47,311 bases of DNA, taken from the NCBI GenBank assembly GCA_016779325.1, contig JADHNU010000016.1, positions 1 to 47,311 on the forward strand, in the 5' to 3' direction. Origin of the DNA: Pseudomonadales bacterium (GTDB lineage Bacteria; Pseudomonadota; Gammaproteobacteria; Pseudomonadales; Azotimanducaceae). Positions 9,128 to 18,650 of this stretch are shown one piece after another. The translations under genes and the position numbers were made by a program. Position 1 is the stretch's first letter. Every line of letters begins with the position of its first letter. The notes under the pieces are model-generated. The model searched no databases and was not told the origin of the DNA. It was given only the letters and a program-made list of their open reading frames with translations.

Positions 9128-9154
9128 GATGGAACCTCCTAGATCAATGGCGCC

Positions 9155-9184
9155 ATTTTAGCAGTCTTTACACAGGAGTGCTAA
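9155..9184 (-). promoter_or_regulatory. CIRCE-like HrcA operator overlapping the predicted rpoH promoter
   Basis: Read on the minus strand, 9184-9158 is TTAGCACTC-N9-GACTGCTAA. The CIRCE consensus bound by the heat-shock repressor HrcA is TTAGCACTC-N9-GAGTGCTAA, so one half-site is exact, the other has a single mismatch and the 9-base spacer is exact. The same DNA provides -35 TTAGCA (9184-9179) and an extended -10 TGC-TAAAAT (9163-9155), 18 bases apart. The operator therefore spans the promoter. It lies wholly in the gap between the ftsX stop (9187) and the rpoH RBS (9136-9141). Repression of rpoH by HrcA is inferred; hrcA is not in this window. Confidence 0.8.
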
Positions 9185-9186
9185 AA

Positions 9187-10161
9187 CTAGGAAGTCTGCT
9201 CGAGACCGCTTTCAAAACGGCGCAGTACCCAAAGGCCCGCCAGCAGTGCGCCCAGAAAGGCCAGGGCCAGGCCCGAGGCCAAAAGGAAAAGAAAGGACGA
9301 CGCGGCGGAGGCATTGGGCGTCAGGGGCAGAGCATAGGCGCTGGCTAGAGCGGTCAACGCAGGACTGAGGGCGCCCTCGAGAACCAGGAGGCCGAGGCCC
9401 GCCATAAATCCGCCGCCTAGGCCATAGGCCAGGGCCTGGTAGATAAAGGGGGCCAGCAGGAACCCATTGGTCGCCCCAAGGAGCTGCAGGGTACGCAGGG
9501 CGGGCAAGCGCTCCAAGAGGGCCATGCGCGTGACCGTACCGACAAGCAGGAGGGCTGCCGTGGCCAGAAGCCCTTGAAAGGTGTAGAGCAGCATGGAGAA
9601 CACCTCCAGGGCTCCCCGCAGGCGCAGTACCCAGGCCAGATCCACCTGCACACCGAGCGTGCCGGCTTCCTGCTCCAAGGCCTCCGCCAGTGCCTTCACC
9701 CGGGCCGGAGCCTGGGCGTCCTCCCGGGGGGTCACCACCACCACCGAGGGCAGGGGCGGAAAGGGCGCGGCGCCAAAACGCTTCCCGAGGGCGGAGCCGA
9801 CGCCTAGGGCCGCCTGAAACTCCTCCGCCGACGCCTGCGCGGTCTGCACCCGCAAGTCCGCGATGTCCGGATGGGCACGCCAGCGCTGAAGCAAGGGCCC
9901 GGGCGGCACCTCCGCGGCAAAGAAAACATTGATCTTGGGGGTGGTGGGCCAGGTACCGATATTCGCCTCAAGCAAGCCCAGGACCCGTCCGAGGGCGGCA
10001 GGCAGCAAGAGCGCAAGGGCCAGCGTAATCATAATCAGCCCCGTGGCCAGGGGCTGCTTCCCTAGCGTTTGCTTCGCTTCCCCAAGGGCGTAACGCTGGT
10101 CGGCCCGCCAGCGGGCCAAGCCGCGGAGGCTGCCGCCTTCCCCGGGCGTAGCGCGCCTCAT
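9187..10161 (-). CDS. ftsX: Cell division protein FtsX
   Basis: Membrane half of the FtsEX complex, which regulates septal peptidoglycan hydrolysis through periplasmic partners. The 324 residues have a cytoplasmic N-terminus, a first transmembrane segment (about 39-62, ITLALALLLPAALGRVL), a periplasmic loop (about 65-195) and a C-terminal FtsX/MacB-type permease domain with three further hydrophobic segments, including MALLERLPALRTLQLLGATNGFL, the coupling region. It overlaps the ftsE stop by ATGA and is the last gene of ftsY-ftsE-ftsX. Confidence 0.95.
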   Translation of the reverse strand: MRRATPGEGGSLRGLARWRADQRYALGEAKQTLGKQPLATGLIMITLALALLLPAALGRVLGLLEANIGTWPTTPKINVFFAAEVPPGPLLQRWRAHPDIADLRVQTAQASAEEFQAALGVGSALGKRFGAAPFPPLPSVVVVTPREDAQAPARVKALAEALEQEAGTLGVQVDLAWVLRLRGALEVFSMLLYTFQGLLATAALLLVGTVTRMALLERLPALRTLQLLGATNGFLLAPFIYQALAYGLGGGFMAGLGLLVLEGALSPALTALASAYALPLTPNASAASSFLFLLASGLALAFLGALLAGLWVLRRFESGLEQTS

Positions 10162-10832
10162 ACCCCGGCCCCGGGAGCGGCGCCTGCGGTCAGCCGCCCC
10201 CCCTCGAGGTAAAGCGCCTGCGCCGGGAACCGGCCCGCCAAATCGACGTCATGCGTGGCAATCACCACGGTCACTCCAACTTTTTGAAAGCGCTGAAAAA
10301 GCCCCATGATCTCGGCAGACAAGGTGGGATCTAAATTGCCCGTGGGTTCGTCAGCAAGAACCAGCGCCGGACGATGCACCAAGGCGCGGGCGATGCCTAC
10401 GCGCTGCCGTTCCCCCGTTGAAAGGGTTCGGGGCGAGCGGCCCTCCGCACCCGCCAGCCCCACCTGGGTGAGCGCGGCCCGCACCCTAGGGCCCTGTTCT
10501 GCCGCCGCATAGCCGGCGAGCTGCAGGGGCAGAGCGACATTGTGAAAGACCGAGCGATCCATCAACAGCTGGGGGTCCTGGAACACGGCGCCGACGCGCC
10601 GTAGGTAGGCGGGTCGTTGGCGTCGCGGAAGGCGCCCGAGATCGAGGCCAGCCACCTCGATGCGTCCCGCATCAGGACGCTCCAGGGCCAGGAGCAGGCG
10701 CAACAGCGTGCTCTTACCCGCCCCCGAGGGGCCCATGAGGAAGCTTAAGGAACCCTTCGGCAGGGTCAGATCAACGCCACGAAGCGCGTCCCGGTCGCCA
10801 TAGCGTTTGCCGACCTGGGAAAGGTGAATCAT
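10158..10832 (-). CDS. ftsE: Cell division ATP-binding protein FtsE
   Basis: ABC ATPase that powers FtsX signalling at the septum. The 224 residues are normal length. Walker A is GPSGAGKS at 34-41, the Q-loop region VGAVFQDPQLL, Walker B LVLADEPTGNLD and the H-loop VVIATHDVDL. The ABC signature reads LSTGERQR instead of the usual LSGGEQQR, a Gly-to-Thr change at the third position. It overlaps ftsY and ftsX by four bases each, so the three genes are translationally coupled. Confidence 0.95.
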   Translation of the reverse strand: MIHLSQVGKRYGDRDALRGVDLTLPKGSLSFLMGPSGAGKSTLLRLLLALERPDAGRIEVAGLDLGRLPRRQRPAYLRRVGAVFQDPQLLMDRSVFHNVALPLQLAGYAAAEQGPRVRAALTQVGLAGAEGRSPRTLSTGERQRVGIARALVHRPALVLADEPTGNLDPTLSAEIMGLFQRFQKVGVTVVIATHDVDLAGRFPAQALYLEGGRLTAGAAPGAGV

Positions 10833-11884
10833 GGCGCTTCCGCGCCGAGAAGCGCTGCCACGAAGCTGCGGGGCTCGAAGGGCCGGAGATCCTCCGCACC
10901 TTCCCCTACGCCCACAAACTGAATGGGCAGACCGGCCTGCTTCGCCAGCGCAAAAGCAACCCCACCCTTCGCCGTCCCATCCAATTTAGTCAGCACGAGC
11001 CCCGTTAGGGGCGCCACCTCAGCGAAGGTTCTCGCCTGGGCGAGGGCGTTTTGCCCCGTGCCCGCGTCGAGCACCAGCAGCACGGCATGGGGCGCCGCCT
11101 CATCAAAGCGCTTCAGCACCCGGACCACCTTGGCCAACTCTTCCATGAGGTGACCCTTGTTATGGAGCCGTCCGGCCGTATCCGCAAGCACCAAATCGGC
11201 GCCCCGCGCCCGCGCTGCGGAGACCGCGTCAAAAAGCACGGAGGCGCTATCGGCCCCCTCTCCCTGGGCGATCACAGGCACGCCCGCCCGGGTGCCCCAG
11301 AGCTTCAGCTGCTCTACGGCAGCGGCGCGAAAGGTGTCCCCGGCGGCCAGCAGGGGCCGGTGCCCGGCGGCCTTAAAACGCTGCGCCAACTTTCCGATGG
11401 TGGTGGTCTTGCCCACGCCGTTCACCCCAACGACCAGAACGACAAAGGGGGAGGCCGGCTGAATTTCAAAGGGTCGATGCTGTTCGCCCAGGAGCTCGGC
11501 GAGCACCTCGGCCAATTCACCCATGAGTGCGTCTTCGTCATTTAGGGCGCGGCGCTTCACTCGCGCCGTTAAGCGCTCGAGTACCGCTTCCGTGGCCTCA
11601 AGGCCCACATCGGCGAGGAGCAGCTGGGTCTCCAGGGCCTCCATAAGGCTTTCATCGATTTCTTTTTTGCCCAGCAGCAGGGTGCCGAGGGAATCCCCCA
11701 GGGCGCCCCGGCTCCGCGCCAGGCCCGTGCGCAGGCGATTAAACAGCCCGCCTTTCTCCGGTGCCGGGGCCTCCGCGCGCGGCGGTTCCGCGGGCTCAGG
11801 CTCGGGCTCGGGTGCAACGTTCACCTCGGGCCGGGGTTCGGGAACCGCCTCTTCAACCCGCTTCTTACGCAAAAACCGGAACAT
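10829..11884 (-). CDS. ftsY: Signal recognition particle receptor FtsY
   Basis: SRP receptor GTPase that docks ribosome-nascent chains at the membrane. The 351 residues comprise a short acidic, Pro/Glu-rich A region (about residues 10-45, rich in PEPEPAEP), an N domain starting near FNRLRTGLARSRG, and a G domain with GVNGVGKTT, the DTAGRLHNKGHLMEEL region, TKLDGTAKGG and GVGEGAEDLRPF. The A region is much shorter than the roughly 200 residues in E. coli, which is common in other proteobacteria. It is divergent from rsmD and heads ftsYEX, the usual gammaproteobacterial order. Confidence 0.95.
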   Translation of the reverse strand: MFRFLRKKRVEEAVPEPRPEVNVAPEPEPEPAEPPRAEAPAPEKGGLFNRLRTGLARSRGALGDSLGTLLLGKKEIDESLMEALETQLLLADVGLEATEAVLERLTARVKRRALNDEDALMGELAEVLAELLGEQHRPFEIQPASPFVVLVVGVNGVGKTTTIGKLAQRFKAAGHRPLLAAGDTFRAAAVEQLKLWGTRAGVPVIAQGEGADSASVLFDAVSAARARGADLVLADTAGRLHNKGHLMEELAKVVRVLKRFDEAAPHAVLLVLDAGTGQNALAQARTFAEVAPLTGLVLTKLDGTAKGGVAFALAKQAGLPIQFVGVGEGAEDLRPFEPRSFVAALLGAEAP

Positions 11885-11934
11885 GGGATACTCCGCGGAA
11901 GGTCACACGCCCCTACAGTTGGGAGAGCGGCGCG

Positions 11935-12549
11935 TTGAAAACGGAAAAAGGATACCAGCGTGGCCGAGGCCGCGGGACCCAGGGTAGCGGAGAAGTGCGG
12001 ATTATTGCCGGCGCTCTGCGCGGGCACCGCATTCCCGTAGCGGCGCGACCGGGCCTTCGACCCACCCCGGGACGCAGCCGGGAAACGCTCTTTAATTGGC
12101 TTCGGGAGGACGTGGAAGGCGCCCGGGTACTGGATGCCTTCGCCGGCAGCGGTGCCCTCGGCTTGGAAGCGCTCTCCCGGGGCGCGGCAGAGGTCACCTT
12201 CATCGAAAAGGATCGGCGCGCCGCCCAAACCCTTCGGGAAACGCTCCACCGCCTCGGAGGGGGGCGCACGCACCTTAAGGAGCGAGACGCCCTCGCCGTG
12301 CTCCGGGACGCTCAGCTCGGCCCCTTCGACCTGGTTTTTCTTGACCCCCCCTTTGCCAGCGCCCTGGCGGAGGCGGCCTTGGAGCGCCTCTGTGCGGGCT
12401 CCCTTTTGGCCCCGGGAGCAAAAATTTATGTAGAGGTGCCCCAGAACGCCGAGCCCCCGCTCCCGGAAGGGTTGCAAAAGCTGCGGGAAACGCGCGCCGG
12501 CGACAGCCAGGCGGTGCTACTGAGCTGGGCCGCGCCGGACCATTTGTGA
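11935..12549 (+). CDS. rsmD: 16S rRNA (guanine(966)-N2)-methyltransferase RsmD
   Basis: Methylates G966 of 16S rRNA in the 30S subunit. The 204 residues match the family. [15 protein letters not shown] starts the conserved region. [17 protein letters not shown], the SAM motif [20 protein letters not shown] and the catalytic (N/D)PPF-type LVFLDPPF follow. The start is TTG 11935: GGGAGAG (11921-11927) sits 7 bases upstream and the resulting N-terminus resembles known RsmD proteins. GTG 11995 is the alternative, with a poorly spaced RBS. The frame stays open upstream, but over ftsY. Confidence 0.92.
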   Translation: MKTEKGYQRGRGRGTQGSGEVRIIAGALRGHRIPVAARPGLRPTPGRSRETLFNWLREDVEGARVLDAFAGSGALGLEALSRGAAEVTFIEKDRRAAQTLRETLHRLGGGRTHLKERDALAVLRDAQLGPFDLVFLDPPFASALAEAALERLCAGSLLAPGAKIYVEVPQNAEPPLPEGLQKLRETRAGDSQAVLLSWAAPDHL

Positions 12550-12572
12550 CCGTGAGATCAATGGGCTAGCAT
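12544..12572 (+). promoter_or_regulatory. Probable coaD promoter
   Basis: TTGTGA (12544-12549) and TAGCAT (12567-12572) are separated by 17 bases. The -35 overlaps the rsmD stop codon. Each hexamer matches the sigma-70 consensus at four of six positions. A predicted start near 12579 leaves a leader of about 23 bases containing a GGGAGG ribosome-binding site. Confidence 0.45.
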
Positions 12573-12601
12573 CGCGACGCGAGCAAAGGGAGGGGTTTCG
12601 C

Positions 12602-13081
12602 ATGCGTACGGTGGTTTATCCAGGCACCTTCAATCCCATTACCGTGGGGCACACCGATCTGGTAAAGCGGGCGCTTAAACTTTTCGATCGCGTTATCGTG
12701 GCCATTGGCACGAGTCCACAAAAGAACCCTGAGGTGGACCTCGCCGATCGCATTGCGCTTTGCAGGGAAGTGCTTGGAGACATCCCCGGGGTTGAAGTTG
12801 ACGGCTTCAATGAACTGCTGGTGGATTACGTACGGCGCAAGGAAGCGGGCTTCATCCTTCGGGGCATTCGCACCGTCGCCGATTTCGAATACGAGTTCCA
12901 GATGGTCGACATGAACCGCGCGCTGGCGCCGGACATCGAATACGTCTTCCTCGCGCCGTCAGAAAATTGCTCCTTTATCTCCTCTACGCTGGTGCGGGAA
13001 ATAGCGGCCTATGGCGGCGACGTCAGCCAATTCGTGCACCCTGCCGTGGCGCGCGCGCTGAAGGCGCAACACCAGCGCTAG
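12602..13081 (+). CDS. coaD: Pantetheine-phosphate adenylyltransferase
   Basis: Transfers AMP from ATP to 4'-phosphopantetheine, the penultimate step of CoA synthesis. The 159 residues are normal for this hexameric nucleotidyltransferase. [18 protein letters not shown] carries the T/HxGH nucleotide-binding motif near residues 13-18, and [10 protein letters not shown] is the second signature (ISSTxxR) near 127-133. GGGAGGGG lies just upstream of the ATG. The stop shares CTAG with mutM on the opposite strand. Linkage of rsmD, coaD and mutM is common. Confidence 0.96.
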   Translation: MRTVVYPGTFNPITVGHTDLVKRALKLFDRVIVAIGTSPQKNPEVDLADRIALCREVLGDIPGVEVDGFNELLVDYVRRKEAGFILRGIRTVADFEYEFQMVDMNRALAPDIEYVFLAPSENCSFISSTLVREIAAYGGDVSQFVHPAVARALKAQHQR

Positions 13082-13893
13082 CGCTGACAACGGGGGCAAA
13101 ACACCGTTGCCCGCTGCGCCAGCCGGATACCCTTTAAGGCGCTGCCGCAGGTGAGGCAGGGCTGGTCCGCCCGGCCGTAAGCTCGAAGCGTCTGCTGGAA
13201 ATACCCCGGCTGCCCTGTCCCATCGACAAAATCCCGCAGCGTCGTTCCCCCCGCCTCGATCGCCTGGGCGAGCACCCCCTTCACCGCTTCCGCCAAGCGC
13301 TCATAGCGCGCCACGCTAATGCGCCCCGCCGGCCGGCGGGGGTGGATCCCGGCCAGAAATAGCGCCTCCGTGGCGTAGATGTTGCCCACGCCCACCACCA
13401 CCGCGCCGTCCATGAGGAAGGCTTTGACCGGCACCTTTCGCCCCCGGGCCTGCGCGGCAAGGTAAGCGCCATCAAAGGCCGAGGAGAGGGGTTCGGGGCC
13501 CAGCTTTACCAATAGGGGATGGACGCCTGGGGCGCTGGGCAGCCAGTGCACCGATCCAAAGCGTCGCGGATCGTGGAAGACCAGCACGGCGCCACTGGCC
13601 AAGGTCCATAGCACATGGTCATGGCGACGACGCTCGAAGGGCGGCGTCTTGAGCTGAAGGCTCCCGGACATGCCAAGATGGACCATAAGGGCCCCCGAGC
13701 CCGTCTCAAAAAGCAGATACTTTGCCCGGCGGGATAAGCGCGCTACCGTGAGCCCGGTGAGCGTTTGCGCGAGGCCCGGGTCCACGGGCCAGCGAAGCCG
13801 CGGCTCAAAAACCTGCACCCCGGTAATGTGCTGTCCTTCCACGTGAGGGGCAAGGCCCCGCCGGGTTGTCTCCACTTCAGGCAATTCAGGCAT
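13078..13893 (-). CDS. mutM: Formamidopyrimidine-DNA glycosylase (Fpg)
   Basis: Bifunctional glycosylase and AP lyase that removes 8-oxoguanine and formamidopyrimidines. The 271 residues are normal. Processed Pro2 and Glu3 in [13 protein letters not shown] are the catalytic N-terminus and fix the start at ATG 13893. The helix-two-turn-helix region contains [13 protein letters not shown] and GGTTLRDF. The C-terminal zinc finger has four Cys: CLTC and CPRC, with the terminal [13 protein letters not shown]. The open frame runs on upstream, but that region is the hyuA-type gene. Its ATG and the facing gene's ATG come from the same CATG. Confidence 0.96.
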   Translation of the reverse strand: MPELPEVETTRRGLAPHVEGQHITGVQVFEPRLRWPVDPGLAQTLTGLTVARLSRRAKYLLFETGSGALMVHLGMSGSLQLKTPPFERRRHDHVLWTLASGAVLVFHDPRRFGSVHWLPSAPGVHPLLVKLGPEPLSSAFDGAYLAAQARGRKVPVKAFLMDGAVVVGVGNIYATEALFLAGIHPRRPAGRISVARYERLAEAVKGVLAQAIEAGGTTLRDFVDGTGQPGYFQQTLRAYGRADQPCLTCGSALKGIRLAQRATVFCPRCQR

Positions 13894-15937
13894 GGCACCG
13901 GTTCCGGAAAAACAGACCCGCGATGATCGCATAGGCGTCGCCGGGAAGATCGTCCTCGGCGTCGATACGGGCGGCACCTTCACGGACCTCGTCCTGTTCG
14001 ACGGGGCCCAGCTGCGCGTGGCGAAAGTCCTCTCCACCCCCGAGGCCCCCGAAGCGGCGATTCTGGAAGGCCTGCGCGCCCTGGGCCTCGATCCCGAAGC
14101 CCTTGGGCCCGAGGTGCGGCTGATCCACGGCACCACCGTGGCCACCAACGCGGCCCTGGAAAACACCGTGGCGCGCACCGCCTACCTCGGACAGGCGGGC
14201 TTTGAGGATCTCCTCGCCCTGGGCCGACAGCAGCGCCCGGCCCTGTACGATCTCACCCCGCCCCTCAGCCCGCCTCCGGTCGCTCCGGAGCTATGCTTTG
14301 GCGCCCCGGGGCGCCTCGACGCAGCCGGGAAAGAACTCGCCCCCCTAGACGACGCCGCTCTCGACGCGGTCATCGATGCGCTCTTCGCCGCCCAACCCGA
14401 GGCGGTGGCCATCAACTTTCTCTTTGCCTGGAAGAACCCCGCTCACGAAGCAGCGGCGCAGGCCCGCTTGGAGGCGCGGCTGGCGGCCCGAGGAATGGCG
14501 CTTCCCGTGAGCCGAAGTAGTGAAGTACTGGCGGAGTCCGGGGAGTATGAGCGGGGCCTAGCCACCTGGCTCAACGCCAGCCTCAGCCCCCTCGTGACAG
14601 CCTACCTGCAACGCCTCGAGACCCGCCTCGGCGCGACACGCCTGGCCATCATGGCCTCCCATGGGGGCACCGTCGCCCCCGCCTATGCGGCCCGTTTCCC
14701 CGTGCAATTGCTTCTGTCCGGGCCCGCCGGCGGCGTGGCGGGGCTCGCCGCCCTGGCCCAGGACCTCGCCCTTCCCCGGGTCCTGAGCTTCGACATGGGC
14801 GGCACGTCCACGGACGTCACCCTGATCGACGGCGCCCCCCAGCTCACCCATCAAAGCCGCATTGGCCCCTATCCCGTGGCCGTGCCCATGGTTGCCGTGC
14901 ATACCATTGGGGCCGGTGGAGGGTCCCTCGCCAGCCTCGACGCCGGCGGGGCCCTGCTTGTCGGTCCGGCCTCGGCGGGCGCGCGGCCCGGACCCGCCTG
15001 CTATGGCCAAGGGGGCACCGCGCCCACCGTCACCGATGCCCACGTCATCCTTGGCCGACTGCCTACGGATCAACCTCTCGGTGGCCAGCTCACCCTGGAT
15101 CCAGCCGCGGCCTACGCCGCCCTCCGCCCGCTGGCTGACGCCCTCGGCTGCAGCCTGGAAGCCGCTGCGGAGGGTATTTTGGCCGTGGCCAATGACCATA
15201 TGGCCAAGGCCCTGCGCGTGATGTCTCTGGAGCAGGGGACGGATCCCAGGGATTGCGTGCTCGCGAGTTTCGGCGGGGCCGGGGGGCTTCATCTCTGCGA
15301 ACTGGCGGAGGCCCTCGACATCGAAGACGCACTGCTTCCCGCCCATGGGGGCGTGTTGTCCGCCTTCGGCATGCTCGCAAGCCCTCCCGCTCGCCTGCAC
15401 AGCCAGGCGCTACGCTGCCCCCTTGACGAGGAAGGGCTGGCGCAGGCGCGGGCGGCCCATGACACGGCGGCGCAGCAAATCCGCAGCGCGCTGGGTGCGG
15501 AAGGGGTCGAATTGGAAGCGACGCTCGCGCTTCAATATGCGGGGCAGGGTTATGCGCTGGAAGTGCCCTTTAGGCCCACGGAGGCGACCCCGGCAGGGCT
15601 GGCGGCGGCCTTCGAAGCCAGCCACGAGACGCGCTATGGCTACCGCCTCGGTCGGCCTCTCACGCTTGAACGGCTCCGAGTCCGCGGGACAACCCCATCA
15701 GCATTGGCTGGAGCGCCCGTCGCCCTGGAAGCGCCAACGACGCCCGAGGCACGTCCGCCCTGGGCCGTCACCGGCCACGGGAGCGTACCGCGCTACCGTC
15801 GATCCGAGCTGCGAGAGGGGGACGAGTTGAGGGGGCCGGCGATCTTGGAGGAGACCACGGCCACCCATTGGCTAGCGCCAGGGTGGCGAGCGGAGTGCCT
15901 CCAGGGGGGGCATCTCCGCCTAAAGAAGCTTACTTAA
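13892..15937 (+). CDS. Hydantoinase/oxoprolinase family protein (HyuA-type subunit)
   Basis: ASKHA-fold protein of 681 residues, full length for HyuA. The N-terminal Hydant_A_N domain starts with the phosphate-1 motif VDTGGTFTD (24-32), then [11 protein letters not shown] and [11 protein letters not shown]. The Hydantoinase_A domain carries the second phosphate motif [13 protein letters not shown] near residue 300, GAGGGS and PGPACYG. Family members use ATP to open cyclic amides (hydantoins, 5-oxoproline) or act in carboxylase complexes; the substrate cannot be read from sequence. HyuA normally pairs with a HyuB subunit, and none is adjacent here. ATG 13892 is the only standard start before the first motif, and its ribosome-binding site is weak. 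Confidence 0.88.
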   Translation: MAPVPEKQTRDDRIGVAGKIVLGVDTGGTFTDLVLFDGAQLRVAKVLSTPEAPEAAILEGLRALGLDPEALGPEVRLIHGTTVATNAALENTVARTAYLGQAGFEDLLALGRQQRPALYDLTPPLSPPPVAPELCFGAPGRLDAAGKELAPLDDAALDAVIDALFAAQPEAVAINFLFAWKNPAHEAAAQARLEARLAARGMALPVSRSSEVLAESGEYERGLATWLNASLSPLVTAYLQRLETRLGATRLAIMASHGGTVAPAYAARFPVQLLLSGPAGGVAGLAALAQDLALPRVLSFDMGGTSTDVTLIDGAPQLTHQSRIGPYPVAVPMVAVHTIGAGGGSLASLDAGGALLVGPASAGARPGPACYGQGGTAPTVTDAHVILGRLPTDQPLGGQLTLDPAAAYAALRPLADALGCSLEAAAEGILAVANDHMAKALRVMSLEQGTDPRDCVLASFGGAGGLHLCELAEALDIEDALLPAHGGVLSAFGMLASPPARLHSQALRCPLDEEGLAQARAAHDTAAQQIRSALGAEGVELEATLALQYAGQGYALEVPFRPTEATPAGLAAAFEASHETRYGYRLGRPLTLERLRVRGTTPSALAGAPVALEAPTTPEARPPWAVTGHGSVPRYRRSELREGDELRGPAILEETTATHWLAPGWRAECLQGGHLRLKKLT

Positions 15938-15951
15938 TCTTGGCTTCTTTA
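15921..15951. repeat. Inverted repeat at convergent hyuA/rpmG ends, possible terminator
   Basis: TAAAGAAGC (15921-15929) and GCTTCTTTA (15943-15951) form a perfect 9-bp stem with a 13-base loop containing the hyuA stop. The hairpin covers the last codons of both convergent genes. No long U tract follows on either strand, so termination is only a suggestion; it could equally protect 3' ends. Confidence 0.4.
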
Positions 15952-16085
15952 TAGATCACGTGCTTGCGCACGACCGGATCGAATTTCTTGAACTCGAGCT
16001 TATCGGGCGTGTTTTTTTTGTTCTTATCCGTGGTGTAGAAGTGCCCCGTACCGGCGGAAGAAACGAGCTTAATCTTGTCACGCAT
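15930..16085 (-). CDS. rpmG: 50S ribosomal protein L33
   Basis: Small large-subunit protein near the E site. The 51-residue sequence begins [19 protein letters not shown] and ends [11 protein letters not shown], a standard zinc-independent L33 without the CxxC pairs. It lies 11 bases after rpmB on the same strand, the universal rpmB-rpmG operon. A good AAGGAG-like site (rc of 16090-16096) precedes the ATG. Its stop region overlaps the hyuA-type gene's end by 8 bases on the other strand. Confidence 0.97.
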   Translation of the reverse strand: MRDKIKLVSSAGTGHFYTTDKNKKNTPDKLEFKKFDPVVRKHVIYKEAKIK

Positions 16086-16096
16086 GGCTGGGCTCC

Positions 16097-16333
16097 TTAG
16101 ACCTTTTCACCGCGAGCGCGAAGCTCGCTGAGAACCACGTCGATGCCGCGCTTGTCGATCACCCGAATGCCCTTGGAGGACACGCGAAGGCGAACGAAGC
16201 GCTTCTCGCTTTCCACCCAGAAACGATGATAGTGGAGGTTCGGAGAGAACCGACGGCGCGTTTTGTTGTGCGCGTGCGATACGTTGTTACCCGTAATCGG
16301 ACGCTTCCCGGTGACCTGGCACACCTGAGACAT
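16097..16333 (-). CDS. rpmB: 50S ribosomal protein L28
   Basis: Large-subunit ribosomal protein of 78 residues, full length. It opens [17 protein letters not shown], and the [21 protein letters not shown] and [18 protein letters not shown] regions are diagnostic. The start is ATG 16333; the frame is open further upstream but gives no L28-like sequence. It is transcribed with rpmG from a good promoter 62 bases upstream. radC, often near rpmBG in relatives, is not between rpmB and coaBC here. Confidence 0.97.
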   Translation of the reverse strand: MSQVCQVTGKRPITGNNVSHAHNKTRRRFSPNLHYHRFWVESEKRFVRLRVSSKGIRVIDKRGIDVVLSELRARGEKV

Positions 16334-16394
16334 GATGGCTTGCCTCTCGCTTAAAATGAGGACGACGCATCCAGCGCGTCGAAAAGAGCGCGGC

Positions 16395-16423
16395 TTTATA
16401 CCAGAGGCATCGCTCAGGCTCAA
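16395..16423 (-). promoter_or_regulatory. Promoter for rpmB-rpmG
   Basis: On the minus strand, TTGAGC (16423-16418) and TATAAA (16400-16395) are 17 bases apart, and TGG directly precedes the -10 (extended -10). The predicted start near 16388 gives a leader of about 55 bases before rpmB. Confidence 0.65.
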
Positions 16424-16499
16424 GGCACCCGGGCCCATGCCAACCTCGATTTCGAGTGCTATCGTTTGCGCCCCTTAGCCAATTCCGGGCCCCTTCGCC

Positions 16500-17726
16500 A
16501 TGAGCCGCTTGGCCGCACGCCGTATACTTTTGGGCATCACCGGCGGCATTGCCGCCTATAAATGCTGTGAGCTGGTGCGTCAGCTTCGCCGTGAGGGCGC
16601 CGAGGTACAGGTGCTCATGACCCCGGCAGCGGCGGCCTTTGTCACCCCCCTCAGCTTGCAAGCCGTTTCCGGGCGCCCCGTGCGCACGGATCTCCTCGAT
16701 CCAAGTGCTGAGGCCGCTATGGGCCATATCGAGCTGGCACGCTGGGGGGAGGTCCTCCTGGTCGCCCCCGCAAGCGCCGATGCCCTCGCGCGCCTGGCGC
16801 AGGGCCACGCCAACGACCTTCTTAGCACCTGCTATCTGGCCTTCGATGGACCCAAGTTCCTCGCGCCGGCGATGAATCAAGCCATGTGGCGCGCCCCGGC
16901 CACGGGGCGCAACGTCGCCCAGCTTGAGGCCGACGGCGCCACCGTTCTTGGGCCAGCCAGCGGCAGCCAGGCCTGCGGCGACGAGGGACCGGGGCGCATG
17001 ATCGAGCCCGCGGACCTCGTTCAAGCGCTTGAAGCCTGGGCCACCGCCCGAGGCGATTCGTCGCCGAGCCCCTGGGCCGGTCGTCACGTGGTGATCACGG
17101 CCGGGCCTACGCGGGAAGCCCTGGACCCGGTGCGTTATCTCACGAATAAGAGCTCAGGCCAGCAAGGCTTCGCCCTGGCTGAAGCCGCCGTCGCCGCCGG
17201 CGCGCGGGTTACGCTCATTACGGGACCCGTCAGCCTGCCGACCCCCGCCGGAGTTACCCGCATTGACGTGGAAGCCGCCCAGGACATGCTCACCGCCGCG
17301 GAAGCCGCCTGCGCCGATGCCGATTTGTGCGTCGCCGTGGCGGCAGTCGCGGACTACCGGGTGGCGGAGGTGGCCACGCAGAAATTGAAGCGCCAGGACG
17401 GCGTACCCCTGACCCTCACCCTGGTTCCGAATCCGGACATCATCGCCACCCTCGCGGCCCAGCGCGGCTCCCGGGCGCGCCCCGTGCTGGTGGCCTTCGC
17501 CGCGGAGACCGAGAACGTCCTCGCCCATGCCCGAAGCAAGCGCAGCAAGAAGGGCGTGGATTTCGTCGTCGCCAATGACGTATCGCGAGCCGATATCGGC
17601 TTTAATAGCGAGGAGAACTGCGTCACGGTTCTGGGGCCAAGCGGCGAAACCGCGCTTCCGAAGATGAGTAAGCGGGCCCTGAGCACGCAGCTACTCCAGG
17701 AATTCGCCTCAGCCCTGACGCCCTAG
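16500..17726 (+). CDS. coaBC: Bifunctional phosphopantothenoylcysteine decarboxylase/synthetase
   Basis: Fused CoaC-CoaB enzyme of the CoA pathway: CTP-dependent ligation of cysteine to 4'-phosphopantothenate, then FMN-dependent decarboxylation. The 408 residues are normal. CoaC covers about 1-190 with ILLGITGGIAAYK, APAMNQAMW and the reactive-Cys loop GSQACGDEGPGRM. CoaB covers about 197-405 with VITAGPTREALDPVRYLTNKSSG split by the dimer motif, FAAETEN and KKGVDFVVANDVS. It is usually followed by dut in gammaproteobacteria; here argB follows 21 bases later. Confidence 0.96.
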   Translation: MSRLAARRILLGITGGIAAYKCCELVRQLRREGAEVQVLMTPAAAAFVTPLSLQAVSGRPVRTDLLDPSAEAAMGHIELARWGEVLLVAPASADALARLAQGHANDLLSTCYLAFDGPKFLAPAMNQAMWRAPATGRNVAQLEADGATVLGPASGSQACGDEGPGRMIEPADLVQALEAWATARGDSSPSPWAGRHVVITAGPTREALDPVRYLTNKSSGQQGFALAEAAVAAGARVTLITGPVSLPTPAGVTRIDVEAAQDMLTAAEAACADADLCVAVAAVADYRVAEVATQKLKRQDGVPLTLTLVPNPDIIATLAAQRGSRARPVLVAFAAETENVLAHARSKRSKKGVDFVVANDVSRADIGFNSEENCVTVLGPSGETALPKMSKRALSTQLLQEFASALTP

Positions 17727-18647
<921 letters not shown>

Positions 18648-18650
18648 CCC

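Noticed and set aside
9128-9154. E. coli-type RNA thermosensor in the rpoH leader
   Set aside because: The predicted leader is about 20 bases with an exposed AGGAGG and shows no upstream stem; only a coding-region structure could remain.
14558-15400. 280-codon open frame on minus opposite the hyuA-type gene
   Set aside because: Low-complexity Gly/Arg/Gln-rich shadow; the plus frame has the ASKHA motifs.
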